From NCBI GenBank assembly GCA_036417435.1, contig CM070918.1, forward strand, positions 34,370,023 through 34,434,022: DNA of 64,000 nt. Reading direction: 5' to 3'. Positions within the stretch are counted from its first letter, which is position 1. Every line of letters begins with the position of its first letter. This DNA comes from Inia geoffrensis. Taxonomy: Eukaryota > Chordata > Mammalia > Artiodactyla > Iniidae. The translations under genes and the position numbers were made by a program. Positions 49,186-58,119 of this stretch are shown piece by piece. The notes beneath the pieces are model-generated. The model was not told the origin of the DNA and did no database searches. It saw nothing but the letters and a program-made list of their open reading frames with translations.

Positions 49186-49400
49186 CTCCTCCACCTGCCA
49201 GCTTTCAACCTCCTCCCAGCCTTCGCCCACCCCTGTTTCCTCCCCTCCCCCGCGCGCCTCTATTCACTTAGACTCCTCATCCCTCTCCTCTCCCCTCCTC
49301 CTTCTCCCTCTAGCCTTTCTCCCCCACTTTTCTCCTGTAGTTTCTCCTGTCTCTTCTTTTGTATTCTCTCCTCCCTCGCTGCCCGGTGCTTCTCTCCTCC
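49186..49400 (+). repeat. Polypyrimidine tract upstream of IRX6
   Basis: About 200 bases are almost all C and T on the + strand, with repeated CTCC and TCTCC units. Such mirror-like pyrimidine tracts can form triplex DNA and are common near CpG-island promoters. It lies about 0.7-0.9 kb before the IRX6 start codon. Confidence 0.7.
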
Positions 49401-49854
49401 TCCGGGCCGCAGGGGAGGAGGTAAGCGCGCTGCGCCCGGGGCCTGCACGGCACAGTGGGAGGCGTTCCTGCTACTTCTCCCGGGTAATTTGGTGAGATTG
49501 TACGTGCGCGCGCGCGTGAGTTTAAGGCGAAAACCGTAGGATCCTGCGCCAGGCAGAGAGGGTCAGGGTCTTTGACTTTCCTCACCAGCTGCACAAACCT
49601 CCCGGAACAAGTGTGAGCGTGGTGAGTGCGCGCGCGCGCGCACGGGCTGGCTGCGCTTGGCAGGCTTGGTGGCCCGAGGCCCCAGGGCTCGGGGGCCCGC
49701 CTGGCAGCCCGGGATTACCGTGACGTCACATTGAGCCTCTGGCCACCTTGGACTGGGGCACCTCGGGAGCTGCACGGCCCCGCGCCGCGCCTCACCTTGC
49801 CTCGCCACCGCGCGCTTTTGGGAACCCGCATCCTCTCCCTTCCCCTGCCCATCC

Positions 49855-49998
49855 ATGGGCCCTTCTGTCTTCCGGACCACGCGGGCCGGAGGGGAGCCTT
49901 CTGGGGCGCAGGGCTCGGCAGCCGGGCTGCCTTCGGCTCTGCCTCCAGTCGCGCCAAGCGGGCGGAGGACCCGGCGCTGGGCACCGGCAACCGTGTAA
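49855..49998 (+). other. Possible upstream ORF in the IRX6 5' leader
   Basis: An ATG at 49855 opens a 47-codon frame that ends at TAA 49996-49998. It is in the same frame as the IRX6 start at 50092 and closes about 90 bases before it. If transcription starts upstream of 49855, this uORF could lower IRX6 translation. The transcription start is not known from sequence, so this is conditional. No protein family is recognised in it. Confidence 0.35.
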
Positions 49999-50091
49999 GG
50001 AATCGAGGCCGCGGACGGCTGGAGGCGCAGATCCGCGGGGCAGAGGCGGGAACTCGCAAGAGACGAGGGAGGTGGGTCCCGGACAGCCACC

Positions 50092-50136
50092 ATGTCCTTC
50101 CCGCACTTTGGGCACCCTTATGGCAGCGCTTCCCAG
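50092..50136 (+). CDS. IRX6: IRX6 coding exon 1
   Basis: This exon encodes the first 15 residues, [15 protein letters not shown]. The ATG sits in a strong Kozak context (GCCACCATGT). The nearest upstream in-frame ATG (49855) is closed by TAA at 49996-49998, so 50092 is the start. The donor CAG|GTAAGA is close to consensus, and the junction is phase 0. Confidence 0.96.
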
Positions 50137-53100
50137 GTAAGAGCCGCCCCCTTGGGCGATGGGGGCGGGCTGGAAGGAGGGAGCGCCTAGTGCAGGAGCC
50201 CGCTCGTAAACGCCCCCCTCTCCCACGAGTCCCCGGGGAAGTCAGAGAGCGGGCACCTGGGTAATGCACCACCGACCCCTCTGGCAGCCCCAATCGCTGG
50301 CTGAGAACGTTCAACTCCCCCGGTGTAAGCTGGAAAATCGTGGGACCCGAAACCTGGGCACTCTGGCCACGAGCTCCGTGAGGTGGGTGGGATCTCGGGA
50401 ATCGTACAGAGAGGCCTCCTTATTGTACAGATATCCGAGGTGGCCAGGAGAGTCTCAGACTTCCAGTCCAGAGCCCTGTCCATCTCACTGGTTTTCTGGG
50501 CTTGTTCGTTTGTTGTCCTCTGTTCTTTTTCTTCCCTTTCCATGGGCAGGTCCAAGCGCTCTGCTTCCGGTTCCTTCGAGTTTTCCAGACCTGGGCGGGG
50601 ACTGTCCAGTGACAGGGTTTCCTGGGGAAATTCTGGAGAGCCCACCCCTGTTCAGTTTCTCCGCAGAGTGCCAGAGGACTAGTCCCACTTGACCTCTGCC
50701 CCGCTTTGTGATCTAGGATAAGCCTCCGACTCTCTCTAGCCCTCATTTCCTATCTATAAAATGGGAGCAGGAGTGAGACGTGGTCTCTAAGACTATCTTC
50801 AAGTTCGGCCTTTGTAGGATCCTGTGACTCCGGAGAGGGAGGGCTCGCGAGGGAACTGGCCGAGGCTGGCTTCTGTAATTTGGGTTTTAGAACCTTCCCA
50901 TGACCCGGAGCCCCTGGAACTCGGGAGCTTTAGTAAAGGTTTAGGGGTATTTATAAAGGCAGTTTGGGTAAATTGCGCCTACGGACAATTCCTGTCCCAG
51001 TCCTCAGCAGAACGCTCAGCACAAGCACAAGGTGGCATTTAGTTTATATTGAATGAAGGAATGATCTGGCAGTTCCGCCGCTGGCTCCCGCCAGCCCGAG
51101 GCGCCGGTCTCTGACCTCCGGTGCCCCCTCTCTCGCCCCCGTAGTTTCTGGTGTCTGCAAGTTCCAACGCCACTTGCTGCGAATCCGCCCCGCGCTCGGT
51201 CCCAGATGTGTCCTCAGGCTCCACCCCGGCGGCCGCGCTCTGCTTCGCACCCTACGACAGTCGGCTGCTGGGCAGTGCGAGGCCCGAGCTGGGCGCGGCC
51301 TTGGGCATCTATGGAGCTCCCTACTCGGCCGCTGCAGCTGCCCAGAGCTACGCAGGCTACCTGCCCTACAGCCCGGAGCCGCCCACGCTGTACGGGGCGC
51401 TGGTGAGTAGCTGGGGTGGAGCCTGGGTCTGTGCGTCAAAACCTAACCCTCCTGGGGGCAGGAGCGGCAGGGGCGAAATCCAGTGTGATATCTCCATCTA
51501 GGAAGGACTCACAACTCCGAGGAAAGGAAAAGTTTAGGACTGTATATAAAGAAAAAAAAATCTTTACAGTTTACAGGAGTCCATCCTGTACCTCTATTAA
51601 TTGCGTGAGGTAGACAAGTCATCACTAGGCTCAGGGTACCCACGAGGAAACTGGGGTGCAGAGGGGCCCGAATAACCTTACCCAAAGTCACAGAGATAGA
51701 AAGGGTCGGGGAATAGCTCTGGAAGGGGAGTAAAGAAAGTTCCCCAGCTGGTGGGAGGGGGGAGGGGCTGGGGGGGGACAAGTAGTAACAGTAATCTTAA
51801 CAGCTAATATTTAACTACTGTTTATTCTGCACCAGGAACTCTGTCAAGCATTCTTCTTCAATAACCTCTAGGCATTACTGTTATCCCATTTTACCAAGGG
51901 GAAACTGAGGCATAGAGGGGTTAAACAACTGTGCCCAAGATCACACAGCCAATGCGAGTGGTGGTACTGCAATTGGAACCAGACTTGACTCCAGAGTTCA
52001 CACCCTCAGCAACTCCCCACCCCTCTTCCTCCCCAGATGTAGTTCTGAATTCTTCCTTCCTCCCCCACCAGAATCCACAGTATGAATTTAAGGAGGCTGC
52101 AGGGAATTTTACACCCGGCCTGGTGCAACCAGCGGCCTATTATCCCTATGAGCAGAGCCTGGGGCAGTACCAGTATGACCGGTAAGGCATGGGGCATTGG
52201 TGGCTGGCATCTCAAGTCCTTTCCCCCCTTCCTGGCCAAGGTAGGACCAATCCACCGAGCAGGGGGGGCTGTGTGCTAGGATGGGGAGCAGAACCTCACT
52301 TCCAGGACGTAAACAGTCTCCTGACGGCAGCCCCAGGTTCCTCACCCCAGAACTGTGAGTCAAGTTCTCCCCCAGGTACGGATCGGTGGAGTTGGGTGGC
52401 GCTGGGCGCAGAAAGAACGCCACCCGGGAGACCACTAGCACGCTCAAGGCCTGGCTCAACGAGCACCGCAAGAACCCCTACCCCACCAAGGGCGAGAAGA
52501 TCATGCTGGCCATCATCACCAAGATGACCCTCACCCAGGTGTCCACCTGGTTCGCCAACGCGCGCCGGCGCCTCAAGAAGGAGAACAAGATGACGTGGGC
52601 GCCCAAGAACAAAGGCGGGGAGGAGAGGAAGGAGGAGGGTGGAGCAGAGGCATTGCTGGGCTGCCTACATGGTGACACCAAAGGTACCGAATGTCCACGG
52701 CCCCAACCTGCGTGGGTTTCCAGCCATTACGCAGTTTCATTGGCTTTTCACAACCACCCCGTGGGGTAGCTTTTAGGAAGGCACCGCCTTGCTTACCCTT
52801 GACCGTGCAACCCCCGCATGCCTCAGGGCCTTTGCCTGTGTGGTTCCGTCTGCCTGGAATTCCCTGCAGAGCTGGCTTCTTCTCGACTTGAAAGTGCCAC
52901 CTCCGAAAAGCCTTCCCTGGCCACCCACGCCAACTAGCTTCCCAAGTTATTCTCTATCACGTCAGCCTACTTTCTGTGCCATACTCACCCCCTCAGGGAT
53001 GTCAACTCCCCTAGAAAGTGTCTTATCCACTGCTGTATTCTCTAAGTTCCTAATAGCTAAATGCCTAAATGATGTCTGGAGCATAGTTGGTACACAGTAA

Positions 53101-55052
53101 ATATTTTCTCAATTAAGTAATACACACCAGCCACCTGTGGGTGTTGGAATTGGGTTAAAAACTTTCCCTGGCTTTTTTAAGGCTGAGGAACTGAGATCCA
53201 GGTCTTCGGCAGCGAAAAGTGGACATTTCCTTGGGGTATCGGAGGGGAGGAGTCTTCCAAAGGGTGGGGGCAGGTCTAGGGGCGGGAATTCTTTTCCTGC
53301 GGCGCGCCCGCAGCCCAGGGGCAAATGTAGGAGGCGGTGTGGCCATCCTGGTGAATTACACCGAGAATGCCCTGAGTGCAGAGCGCGTTTGCTAAAAGCT
53401 TCTCAGGGATGGGCACTCCCGAGGATTTCCCTTGGGGCCTGGGGCTTTTCTCACTCGCTCCTGATTTCCCGCAGACGTTTCTGCTAGCCGGGAGGCTCGG
53501 GGGCTGAGTGACCTGGAAGACCTGGAGGAAGAAGAGGAAGAGGAGGCGGATGAGGAGGAGGCAGTGGCCACAGCTACGGACAGGCTGGCTGAGCTCCATC
53601 AAGACACTCAGTCGCTGCCGGCGGCGCAGTGTGCCACAACTCGAGAGGGCCAGCCGGAGCGCAAGGAGTGCAGTCTGGCGGCGCATCACTTCTTGCTCAC
53701 CGAGGCCCCCAGGTCGGGAGAAACCGACTTCCTGCGGGCCGAACCAGGAGGCCCCACTTTGACCATGCACTACCCGCGCGGCGAGAAACCGCGCATCTGG
53801 TCTCTGGCGCACACTGCGGCAGCCAGCGGCGTCGAAGGTGCACCCCCAAACCCGTCCAGGCCACGAAGTGCCGAGTGCCATCTGATTCCCGGACAGCCTC
53901 CAGGCCCCGGCGCGCGACCCGCGGTCCCCAGAGACTCCGCGTGCGAAGAGTCTTCCCGAGTAGCCAAAGCCTTTGGAAACCCCTCGTTTGCCCAACAGGG
54001 CCTGCCTCTGGACTGTGCGCCGTGCCCGCGGCGGAGGGCGCCGGCAGTGCAGTGCCAGTACCAGTCGGGAGCAGAAGGTAGTGGGCCCCCAACGGCGCTG
54101 GGCGCGTCTGTCCAAAAGACACCTTCCCCCGACACACACGTCCATCCACCCACCCCCCCGGGGGCCCAGCCGCTGCACACTCTCTCTGCCTCTCCAGCAT
54201 GCCCAGGTTCAGACCCAGCGCAAGATTGTCTCACAGCACTCCTTGAGACAGAAGCTTAGAGATACCTAGTTACTGACTCTTAAAACCAAATAATAGTACT
54301 CAGCTCAGAATGAGACAGTAACTTGCCTAGAAAACCCTTAGAAAGTCATTGAAGAGATGGACAGCTAATATCTCTCCAACGTTCAGCCCATGTGCCAGGT
54401 GGGCACCACCGTGACCCTCTCCGGCACAGGCACCCTTGTCCCTTGCCTGCCCTTCAGAGGAAGCCAGCTGGCTCCTGCTGTTCCGGTACCAAGACTTTGC
54501 CAGGGCTAGGCAGGTACCAGGGCTTTCTTGGAAGTCTGAGGGGAAGGGCCAGATACCTACAGTCGGTTCAAGGCCAGTGCTTAAGTTCAGCTTGCAGCCC
54601 TCTGTGCCGCCCACTAAATCCCTAGGGGCGTCGCTCAGGTGGGTGCTGTCCCTGGAAAGCCCCGCGCCCCCCACCAAGAGCTCACCCCCAAGCAGGGCAG
54701 GACTGCCAATCAGTTGTCTCCTGCCCCTGGCTGGTTCTCTGGCTGTGCTTGGTGGAAGGGGATTTCACCCCACAAAGGGACATTCCCGAAGCATTTGGCA
54801 GCCTCCAGCAATTACTGTCAGATTCCGCTCTTTGAAGTAATTTCTCTCAGGATTAGCTACTGGCTTAGAAAATTGGGTTACACTGTTATTTGAATTTACA
54901 CATAACGGGGTCCAAATGCTACCTCTGGCAAGCAAATTGCCCCTAGACCTTTGATTCCCTTTGGATGAGACACCACTGACCTCAGATTTCCTAGGAATCA
55001 CCACCAAGTGGCCCTCCGGTTTTAATCAACCTTTCCTCTCTCAGCAGGTTAG
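50092..55052 (+). CDS. IRX6: Iroquois homeobox transcription factor IRX6, complete six-segment CDS
   Basis: The coding segments are 50092-50136, 51145-51402, 52072-52181, 52376-52683, 53475-54077 and 55045-55052. They total 1332 nt: 443 residues plus TAG. Every junction has GT..AG ends and keeps the frame. The protein starts [10 protein letters not shown] and ends in Ala-Gly, as I recall for human IRX6 (446 residues). A TALE homeodomain spans residues about 146-208, with the three-residue PYP insertion at 172-174 and the recognition-helix motif WFANAR at 196-201 (Asn199 is homeodomain position 51). A basic stretch follows. Residues 253-269 are strongly acidic, and an Iro-box-like motif with core IWSLAHTA lies at about 345-355. 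Iroquois proteins are nuclear DNA-binding regulators of patterning; in mice Irx6 acts in retinal bipolar cell differentiation. No frameshift or premature stop is seen. The N-terminal match separates it from IRX3 and IRX5. Confidence 0.97.
50137..51144 (+). other. IRX6: IRX6 intron 1
   Basis: This 1008-nt intron has GTAAGA at its 5' end and CCCGTAG at its 3' end. It contains a weak MIR-like fragment at about 50700-50790, read from the AAAATGGGAG motif. No other coding match was seen. The first 200 bases are still CpG-rich and continue the island. Confidence 0.85.
51145..51402 (+). CDS. IRX6: IRX6 coding exon 2
   Basis: This exon encodes residues 16-101, beginning [12 protein letters not shown] and ending LYGAL. 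It is rich in Ala, Ser, Pro and Tyr, as expected for the IRX N-terminal region before the homeodomain. The acceptor follows a C/T-rich tract ending CCCCCGTAG, and the donor is CTG|GTGAGT. Both junctions are phase 0. A run of five Ala (SAAAAAQ) is the kind of small homopolymer that varies in this family. Confidence 0.96.
51403..52071 (+). other. IRX6: IRX6 intron 2 with MIR relics
   Basis: This 669-nt intron contains two MIR-like pieces in reverse orientation: a short one near 51625-51700 and a longer one at about 51785-52010. Both are recognised by GAGGAAACTG or GGGGAAACTGAGGC followed by a tract resembling CACACAGC. A G-rich run lies at about 51755-51780. Confidence 0.8.
52072..52181 (+). 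CDS. IRX6: IRX6 coding exon 3
   Basis: This exon encodes residues 102-137 and two bases of Arg138, from [11 protein letters not shown] to GQYQYDR. It leads into the homeodomain. The acceptor follows a long pyrimidine tract (CCTCCCCCACCAG). The donor is CG|GTAAGG. Reading straight through gives an immediate stop (CGG TAA), so the splice is needed. Confidence 0.95.
52182..52375 (+). other. IRX6: IRX6 intron 3
   Basis: This is a short intron of 194 nt between the pre-homeodomain and homeodomain exons. No repeat was recognised in it. Its 3' end reads TTCTCCCCCAG. Confidence 0.85.
52376..52683 (+). CDS. IRX6: IRX6 coding exon 4, homeodomain exon
   Basis: This exon encodes the end of Arg138 through Lys240 and one base of residue 241. 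It carries the whole TALE homeodomain (about 146-208): helix 1 around [12 protein letters not shown], the PYP loop insertion, helix 2 around [11 protein letters not shown], and the recognition helix [16 protein letters not shown]. Homeodomain position 50 is Ala and position 51 Asn, as in other Iroquois proteins. A Lys/Glu-rich stretch follows. The acceptor is CCCCCAG|GTACGG. The donor AAAG|GTACCG is weaker than the others but gives the family-matching junction GDTK-D. Confidence 0.97.
52684..53474 (+). other. IRX6: IRX6 intron 4 with an L2-like relic
   Basis: This 791-nt intron contains sequence at about 52770-53115 that matches my memory of the L2 LINE 3' end on the + strand. Landmarks are TTTGCCTGTGTGGTTCC, TGCCTGGAATTCCC and GGTACACAGTAAATATT. 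The remaining 350 bases before exon 5 look unique and moderately GC-rich. Confidence 0.75.
53475..54077 (+). CDS. IRX6: IRX6 coding exon 5
   Basis: This exon encodes residue 241 (Asp, split codon) through Glu441 and one base of residue 442. It opens with [16 protein letters not shown] and then an acidic run, with seven Glu at 258-264 and more at 267-269. The Iro-box-like motif [11 protein letters not shown] lies at 345-355, within [12 protein letters not shown]. The C-terminal [13 protein letters not shown] and QCQYQSGAE agree with IRX6. The donor GAAG|GTAGTG is modest. If it is skipped, the frame stays open to TAG at 54257-54259 and would add a different tail, giving 501 residues. Confidence 0.94.
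54078..55044 (+). other. IRX6: IRX6 intron 5, with an open frame at its start
   Basis: This 967-nt intron separates exon 5 from the 8-nt last coding segment. The exon 5 frame stays open for the first 179 bases, to TAG at 54257-54259, so a retained or alternatively polyadenylated transcript would encode a Pro/Thr-rich tail. That tail does not resemble the human IRX6 C-terminus I recall. No canonical AATAAA was seen within the intron. Confidence 0.75.
55041..55048 (+). promoter_or_regulatory. IRX6: NAGNAG tandem splice acceptor of IRX6 exon 6
   Basis: The bases TCAGCAGG carry two AGs three bases apart after a pyrimidine tract. The first (55043-55044) gives Ala-Gly-stop and the second (55046-55047) gives Gly-stop. 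Both are frame-neutral. Tandem acceptors of this type often yield both products, and the proximal one usually dominates after a good pyrimidine tract. Confidence 0.7.
55045..55052 (+). CDS. IRX6: IRX6 coding exon 6, last 8 coding bases
   Basis: Eight bases, CAGGTTAG, complete residue 442 as Ala (G|CA), then give Gly443 and TAG. This reproduces the Ala-Gly C-terminus I recall for human IRX6, and it is why this acceptor was chosen. The acceptor lies in CTTTCCTCTCTCAGCAG, a tandem NAGNAG. Use of the second AG (exon from 55048) would drop one Ala and still end at the same TAG. The segment is too short to find by coding statistics, so the call rests on frame, splice site and family match. Confidence 0.84.
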
Positions 55053-55640
55053 CGCAATGGCTGCGATTTGCAGAAGAATGTTGGAAATAAGCCCTACTTT
55101 TTGGAACTCACCTCCACACTAAGAAGCTGAGAGACCTCCCCAGGGTCTGGGGCTCTCACTTCGCCTAAGAGACAGACACACAGAAACCCTCCTACCGGCC
55201 CTCCTCGCACGCAGAGCTGGGAGTGGCTGGCAGGCGTGCATTTTGTCAGATCCCACGGAGGAGGCGGCAGGGCACCTTGGGGAAGGTCAAGGGGGAAGGC
55301 TTGGCGAGTCTGCACCGTGCACGGACTCAGTATCCAAGTCTCCCTCTCCCCTCTGGATTCAGGGTCTGAAGCCACTCCCTCTCCTGCTCACTCCCATCAC
55401 CCTCACTATGTAACTTCAATGCGGACTTGGCCCCTAGGGACCACGTGGGTCTTCTCCCCCTCCCCACTCCTTGTGTGCTTAAAAATAATCCAACCGAACC
55501 CAAGCTGTGTGGCCTCTTTGCGCCAGGGGAGCCTGATAAGGTCGGGGTGGAGGGGAGGATGAAATGTGGTTCTGGGGACAGGATGCAGATTTCAGTCCCT
55601 TTCAGAGCTAGCTGGGAGAGAAACTGACAAGGGAATGGTC
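55053..55640 (+). other. IRX6: Likely IRX6 3' UTR and following sequence
   Basis: Sequence after the TAG has no canonical AATAAA or ATTAAA for a long way. The first AATAAA I can find is at 56893-56898, about 1.84 kb on and beyond a second CpG-rich block. IRX6 may therefore use a variant poly(A) signal nearer its stop, or have a long 3' UTR. No coding match or repeat is recognised here. Confidence 0.45.
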
Positions 55641-56012
55641 AAGGCCACGGAGCCTGCGGCTTAGCCAACCGAACTGCGGCCCCAGCCAACTCGCAGAGCC
55701 CGGCAGACGCCCGGCCGATTCCTGGGAGTTGGGGAGGGGGGTGGCCACTGGGGGCAGGGAAGAGGCGGCGCGGAGCCGTCAGGATATTTGTGTGGAAGCT
55801 GCATTTGTTTCCGGGTTCGTACTTGGGCTTTAAGTTTGCTGGGAAGAGGGGCGATGGGGATCCTCTTGTCCGTCCCTGGGCGCACCGTTGGGACCCCCGC
55901 GCTCCTCCCCTCTACCCCAGCGGCCAAGTGTGACAGCTTGCCGGGTCGATGAGAGGCGAGAGGGGGCATTCTTTCCATTTAATCTAGTGCCAGCAAACAC
56001 TTCCGGTACAGG

Positions 56013-56165
56013 CCAACCAATGGGAGCTGATGGGCGAGGAAGGGGGCTTTGCCCCCCCCCCCCCCCCCCCCCGGCTAACAGCGTCTGGAGTAGGGCTGGG
56101 GAGTGCGGGGGCGGAGATGAGAGATTTAAAGATGCCGCTGCCAGCCCTGAGTTCGTGTCCTCGAC
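56013..56165 (+). promoter_or_regulatory. Candidate CCAAT / GC-box / TATA-like promoter
   Basis: In order on the + strand: ACCAATGGG (CCAAT at 56017-56021), a C-run at 56052-56072, a GC box GGGGCGG at 56108-56114, and ATTTAAAG (TTTAAA at 56125-56130). A start site would be expected about 30 bases after the TATA-like element, near 56155. The spacing is textbook-like, but each element is short and the whole call is inference. Confidence 0.45.
56052..56072 (+). repeat. 21-base C homopolymer
   Basis: An unbroken run of 21 C lies inside the downstream CpG block. On the other strand it is G21, able to form G-quadruplex structures. Run length in an assembly is often unreliable for such tracts. Confidence 0.9.
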
Positions 56166-56892
56166 GCAGTGGCTTCGGCTTGAGCCAGCGAGTGCGTTCG
56201 CCGCTGCACACAAGGAGAGACGGAGGCGAACCCGGGACAGCGCCCTAGTGGGGAGGTCCCGGCAGCTGATGCGGACGGGAAGGCGGGAGGGAGGGCAGCT
56301 GGGGTGTGCGCCTAGGGGCTGGATCCTCGGGAAGCTGTGTCTCCACTGCTGGGCTCCAGCCCGGCCGGAGGTGGCTGAGTGACAGCCTTCCAGACCAGCG
56401 CCCTGCCAGCTGACGGGCCGCTGAAATCTGGGACGGGAAGGATCCGCACCCTTGGGAGGAGATGTTAAGAACCTTGAAGGCTGCAGAGAGGAAAAGAGGG
56501 GGTTAAAATAACCGAAGGGAACAGGCCACCCCACCCTGCCTTCTTTTCTATAGAATAGTCAGAGATAATGAATTACAAAAGCACAAACCCCTTCCTCAGA
56601 TGAGGAAACTGAGGCCAGATGGGAGGGCAGGGACTGGCTCAAGGTGGTGAAGAGGGACCCAGCTCTCCACTGAGGGTTCAAGGCCCCTTTTAGCTCCTGC
56701 TCCTCTCCCTGGCTTCCTGTTGGGAAACCACCTCTCTGCTTTCGTTTAGCTTCTGGGCGACAGCTGCTCCTACCCCCAGCCTCCCCGGGGACCCTCCAGT
56801 CGCCCTCACTGACCTGCGGCTTAGGGTCCGGGAAATTAAACTGCGAAAAGATAAACATTATTTCCAGTCGGCTTTGCGGGATTAACGCTTGT

Positions 56893-56898
56893 AATAAA
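56893..56898 (+). terminator. AATAAA poly(A) signal candidate
   Basis: This is the first canonical AATAAA on the + strand after the IRX6 stop codon. It could serve a long IRX6 3' UTR or a transcript from the 56.1-kb promoter candidate. A chance hexamer is also plausible. Confidence 0.25.
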
Positions 56899-57409
56899 GC
56901 GCATTAGCTAGAGGTTTCTTTCAAGGCGCTCTCGACCCCAGCCCCTCCTAGGGGGCCAGGTAAACCCCCTCGGGAGGCTGCTGAGGCTGCAGAAGCTCGT
57001 TCCTCGGGCCTCCAGTTGGGAGCGGGGCTCCCGCTAACCATTTAGTGGAGAGGAGAGGGGCCCTTAGCATCACATCGAGTCAGATTTCCAGATGGGAAAG
57101 TGAAGGTCAGAGAGAAGGGACCCACGTAAGCCCGAGGTCACGTAGGCCTAGGATGCAGAGAGTGGAGGATGGTAGTGGGCGGAGGGTTTACCTGCACCCT
57201 GCCTCCAGCCATTCAGCCTTTATAGGACACTGAGCCTTGCGAAAGGAGGCCCAGCTATCAAGCAGGACCTCTAGAGGTGGTCTCTCTCTCTTGTCTGGGA
57301 GGTCTAGCCTCTCCCCACCACCACCCAGAGCACGAGCCTGCGGCCCAGGGTTGTCCCAAAGACCTTGGGCCTTGTTAGCTGGAGGCAGAGGCGTGTCAGA
57401 AGGGCCAAA
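56899..57409. other. Downstream intergenic DNA, nothing recognised
   Basis: Moderately GC-rich, with no repeat or coding match. Could lie within a transcript from the 56.1-kb promoter candidate. Confidence 0.4.
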
Positions 57410-57535
57410 AAGAGTAGCCTTGAATGCCAGGAAATGGCTTGACCACTTCAATCCCATTACTACCTTGCTATGTGGCCGTGGACAGCCCCCTTCCCCTCTC
57501 TTAGTTTCCCCAGCCGTCAGGTACAGAGATGATCT
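57410..57535 (+). repeat. MIR relic
   Basis: GCTATGTGGCCGTGGACAGC and CTTAGTTTCCCCAGCCGTCA follow the MIR core. Confidence 0.55.
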
Positions 57536-58119
57536 AGTTCTCCATCCTGGTTCTCAGTGTTCGCTCTGGAGCTGACGGTGGGCTCCAGGAGCACAGGTGA
57601 AGGCCTGAGAATGACGAGTCTGAGCCTGTGATTATCCCAGCCTCCGGCCCCCAGCGGCAATCTGTTCCCACCATCTCTGCCCCCACTGAGAGCCTCCTGC
57701 AAATCTCCCAATCTAATCTCCCAGAATCATATTTTGAATACTGTTTTGATTAAACACCAGAGCAAGGGGAGGGAGGATGCACCCTGCCGTCCTCAGCTGA
57801 GCCTGCTGGGGCCCGCAGACAGCTGGCCTGGGAGCCCTGCAAAGTGAGTGGCAGCCAAGGCAGCAAGGTGACTTTCTCAGGTTTGGAGAGGCTGTAGGAC
57901 CGGCCCTCCAAGCTCCCTTGATGCCTCACGTGCTCCTTCCCTCAGCTGATGAGAACCATTAGGGGACTGGGTAGAGAGAAGAAGCTAAGCCAAGGGAGCC
58001 ACAACACGTGTCTTCTTCCTTTATTGATTCCTTTCCTGCCAGGAGTCACGACATTGGCACTGGACTCACTAGATGATCTCTATGATCACTTTTGGCTCAA
58101 ACATCCTATGACCCTGGTA
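57536..58119. other. Downstream intergenic DNA, nothing recognised
   Basis: No clear repeat. A GTGAGTGGC at 57844 resembles a splice donor but has no supporting exon. Confidence 0.4.

Larger units (their letters stand above)
47880..50330 (+). promoter_or_regulatory. IRX6: CpG-island-like promoter and 5' UTR region of IRX6
   Basis: CpG dinucleotides and GC content rise sharply from about 47.9 kb, after AT-rich DNA, and stay high past the IRX6 ATG. No clear TATA box was seen, as is usual for developmental CpG-island promoters. The region holds a CAC/CCA trinucleotide run near 48343-48363, a long C/T-rich tract at about 49186-49400, and two alternating CG tracts at 49502-49518 and 49626-49644. 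A GTGAGT at 49622 could be the donor of a noncoding upstream exon. The exact start site cannot be fixed. Long ORFs here are by-products of GC richness. Confidence 0.75.
55650..56390. promoter_or_regulatory. Second CpG-rich block downstream of IRX6
   Basis: CpG density is high again from about 55.65 to 56.39 kb, in contrast with flanking DNA. The block holds a CCAAT element, a 21-C homopolymer, a GC box and a TTTAAA element. No recognised exon lies inside it. It could be the promoter of an unannotated transcript, an IRX6 enhancer, or a polycomb-type CpG island like those common at homeobox loci. Confidence 0.6.

Noticed and set aside
48446..50314. Several 140-210-codon frames on both strands before IRX6
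   Set aside because: All overlap each other in the CpG island and show Arg/Pro/Gly/Ala bias without any known motif.
53276..54178. 300-codon open frame on the minus strand opposite IRX6 exon 5
   Set aside because: It mirrors the GC-rich, codon-biased exon 5 and resembles no known family. The + strand frame matches IRX6.
55830..56534. 234-codon minus strand open frame in the downstream CpG block
   Set aside because: GC-rich sequence lacks stop codons by chance, and the frame includes a Gly run from the C21 tract. No domain seen.
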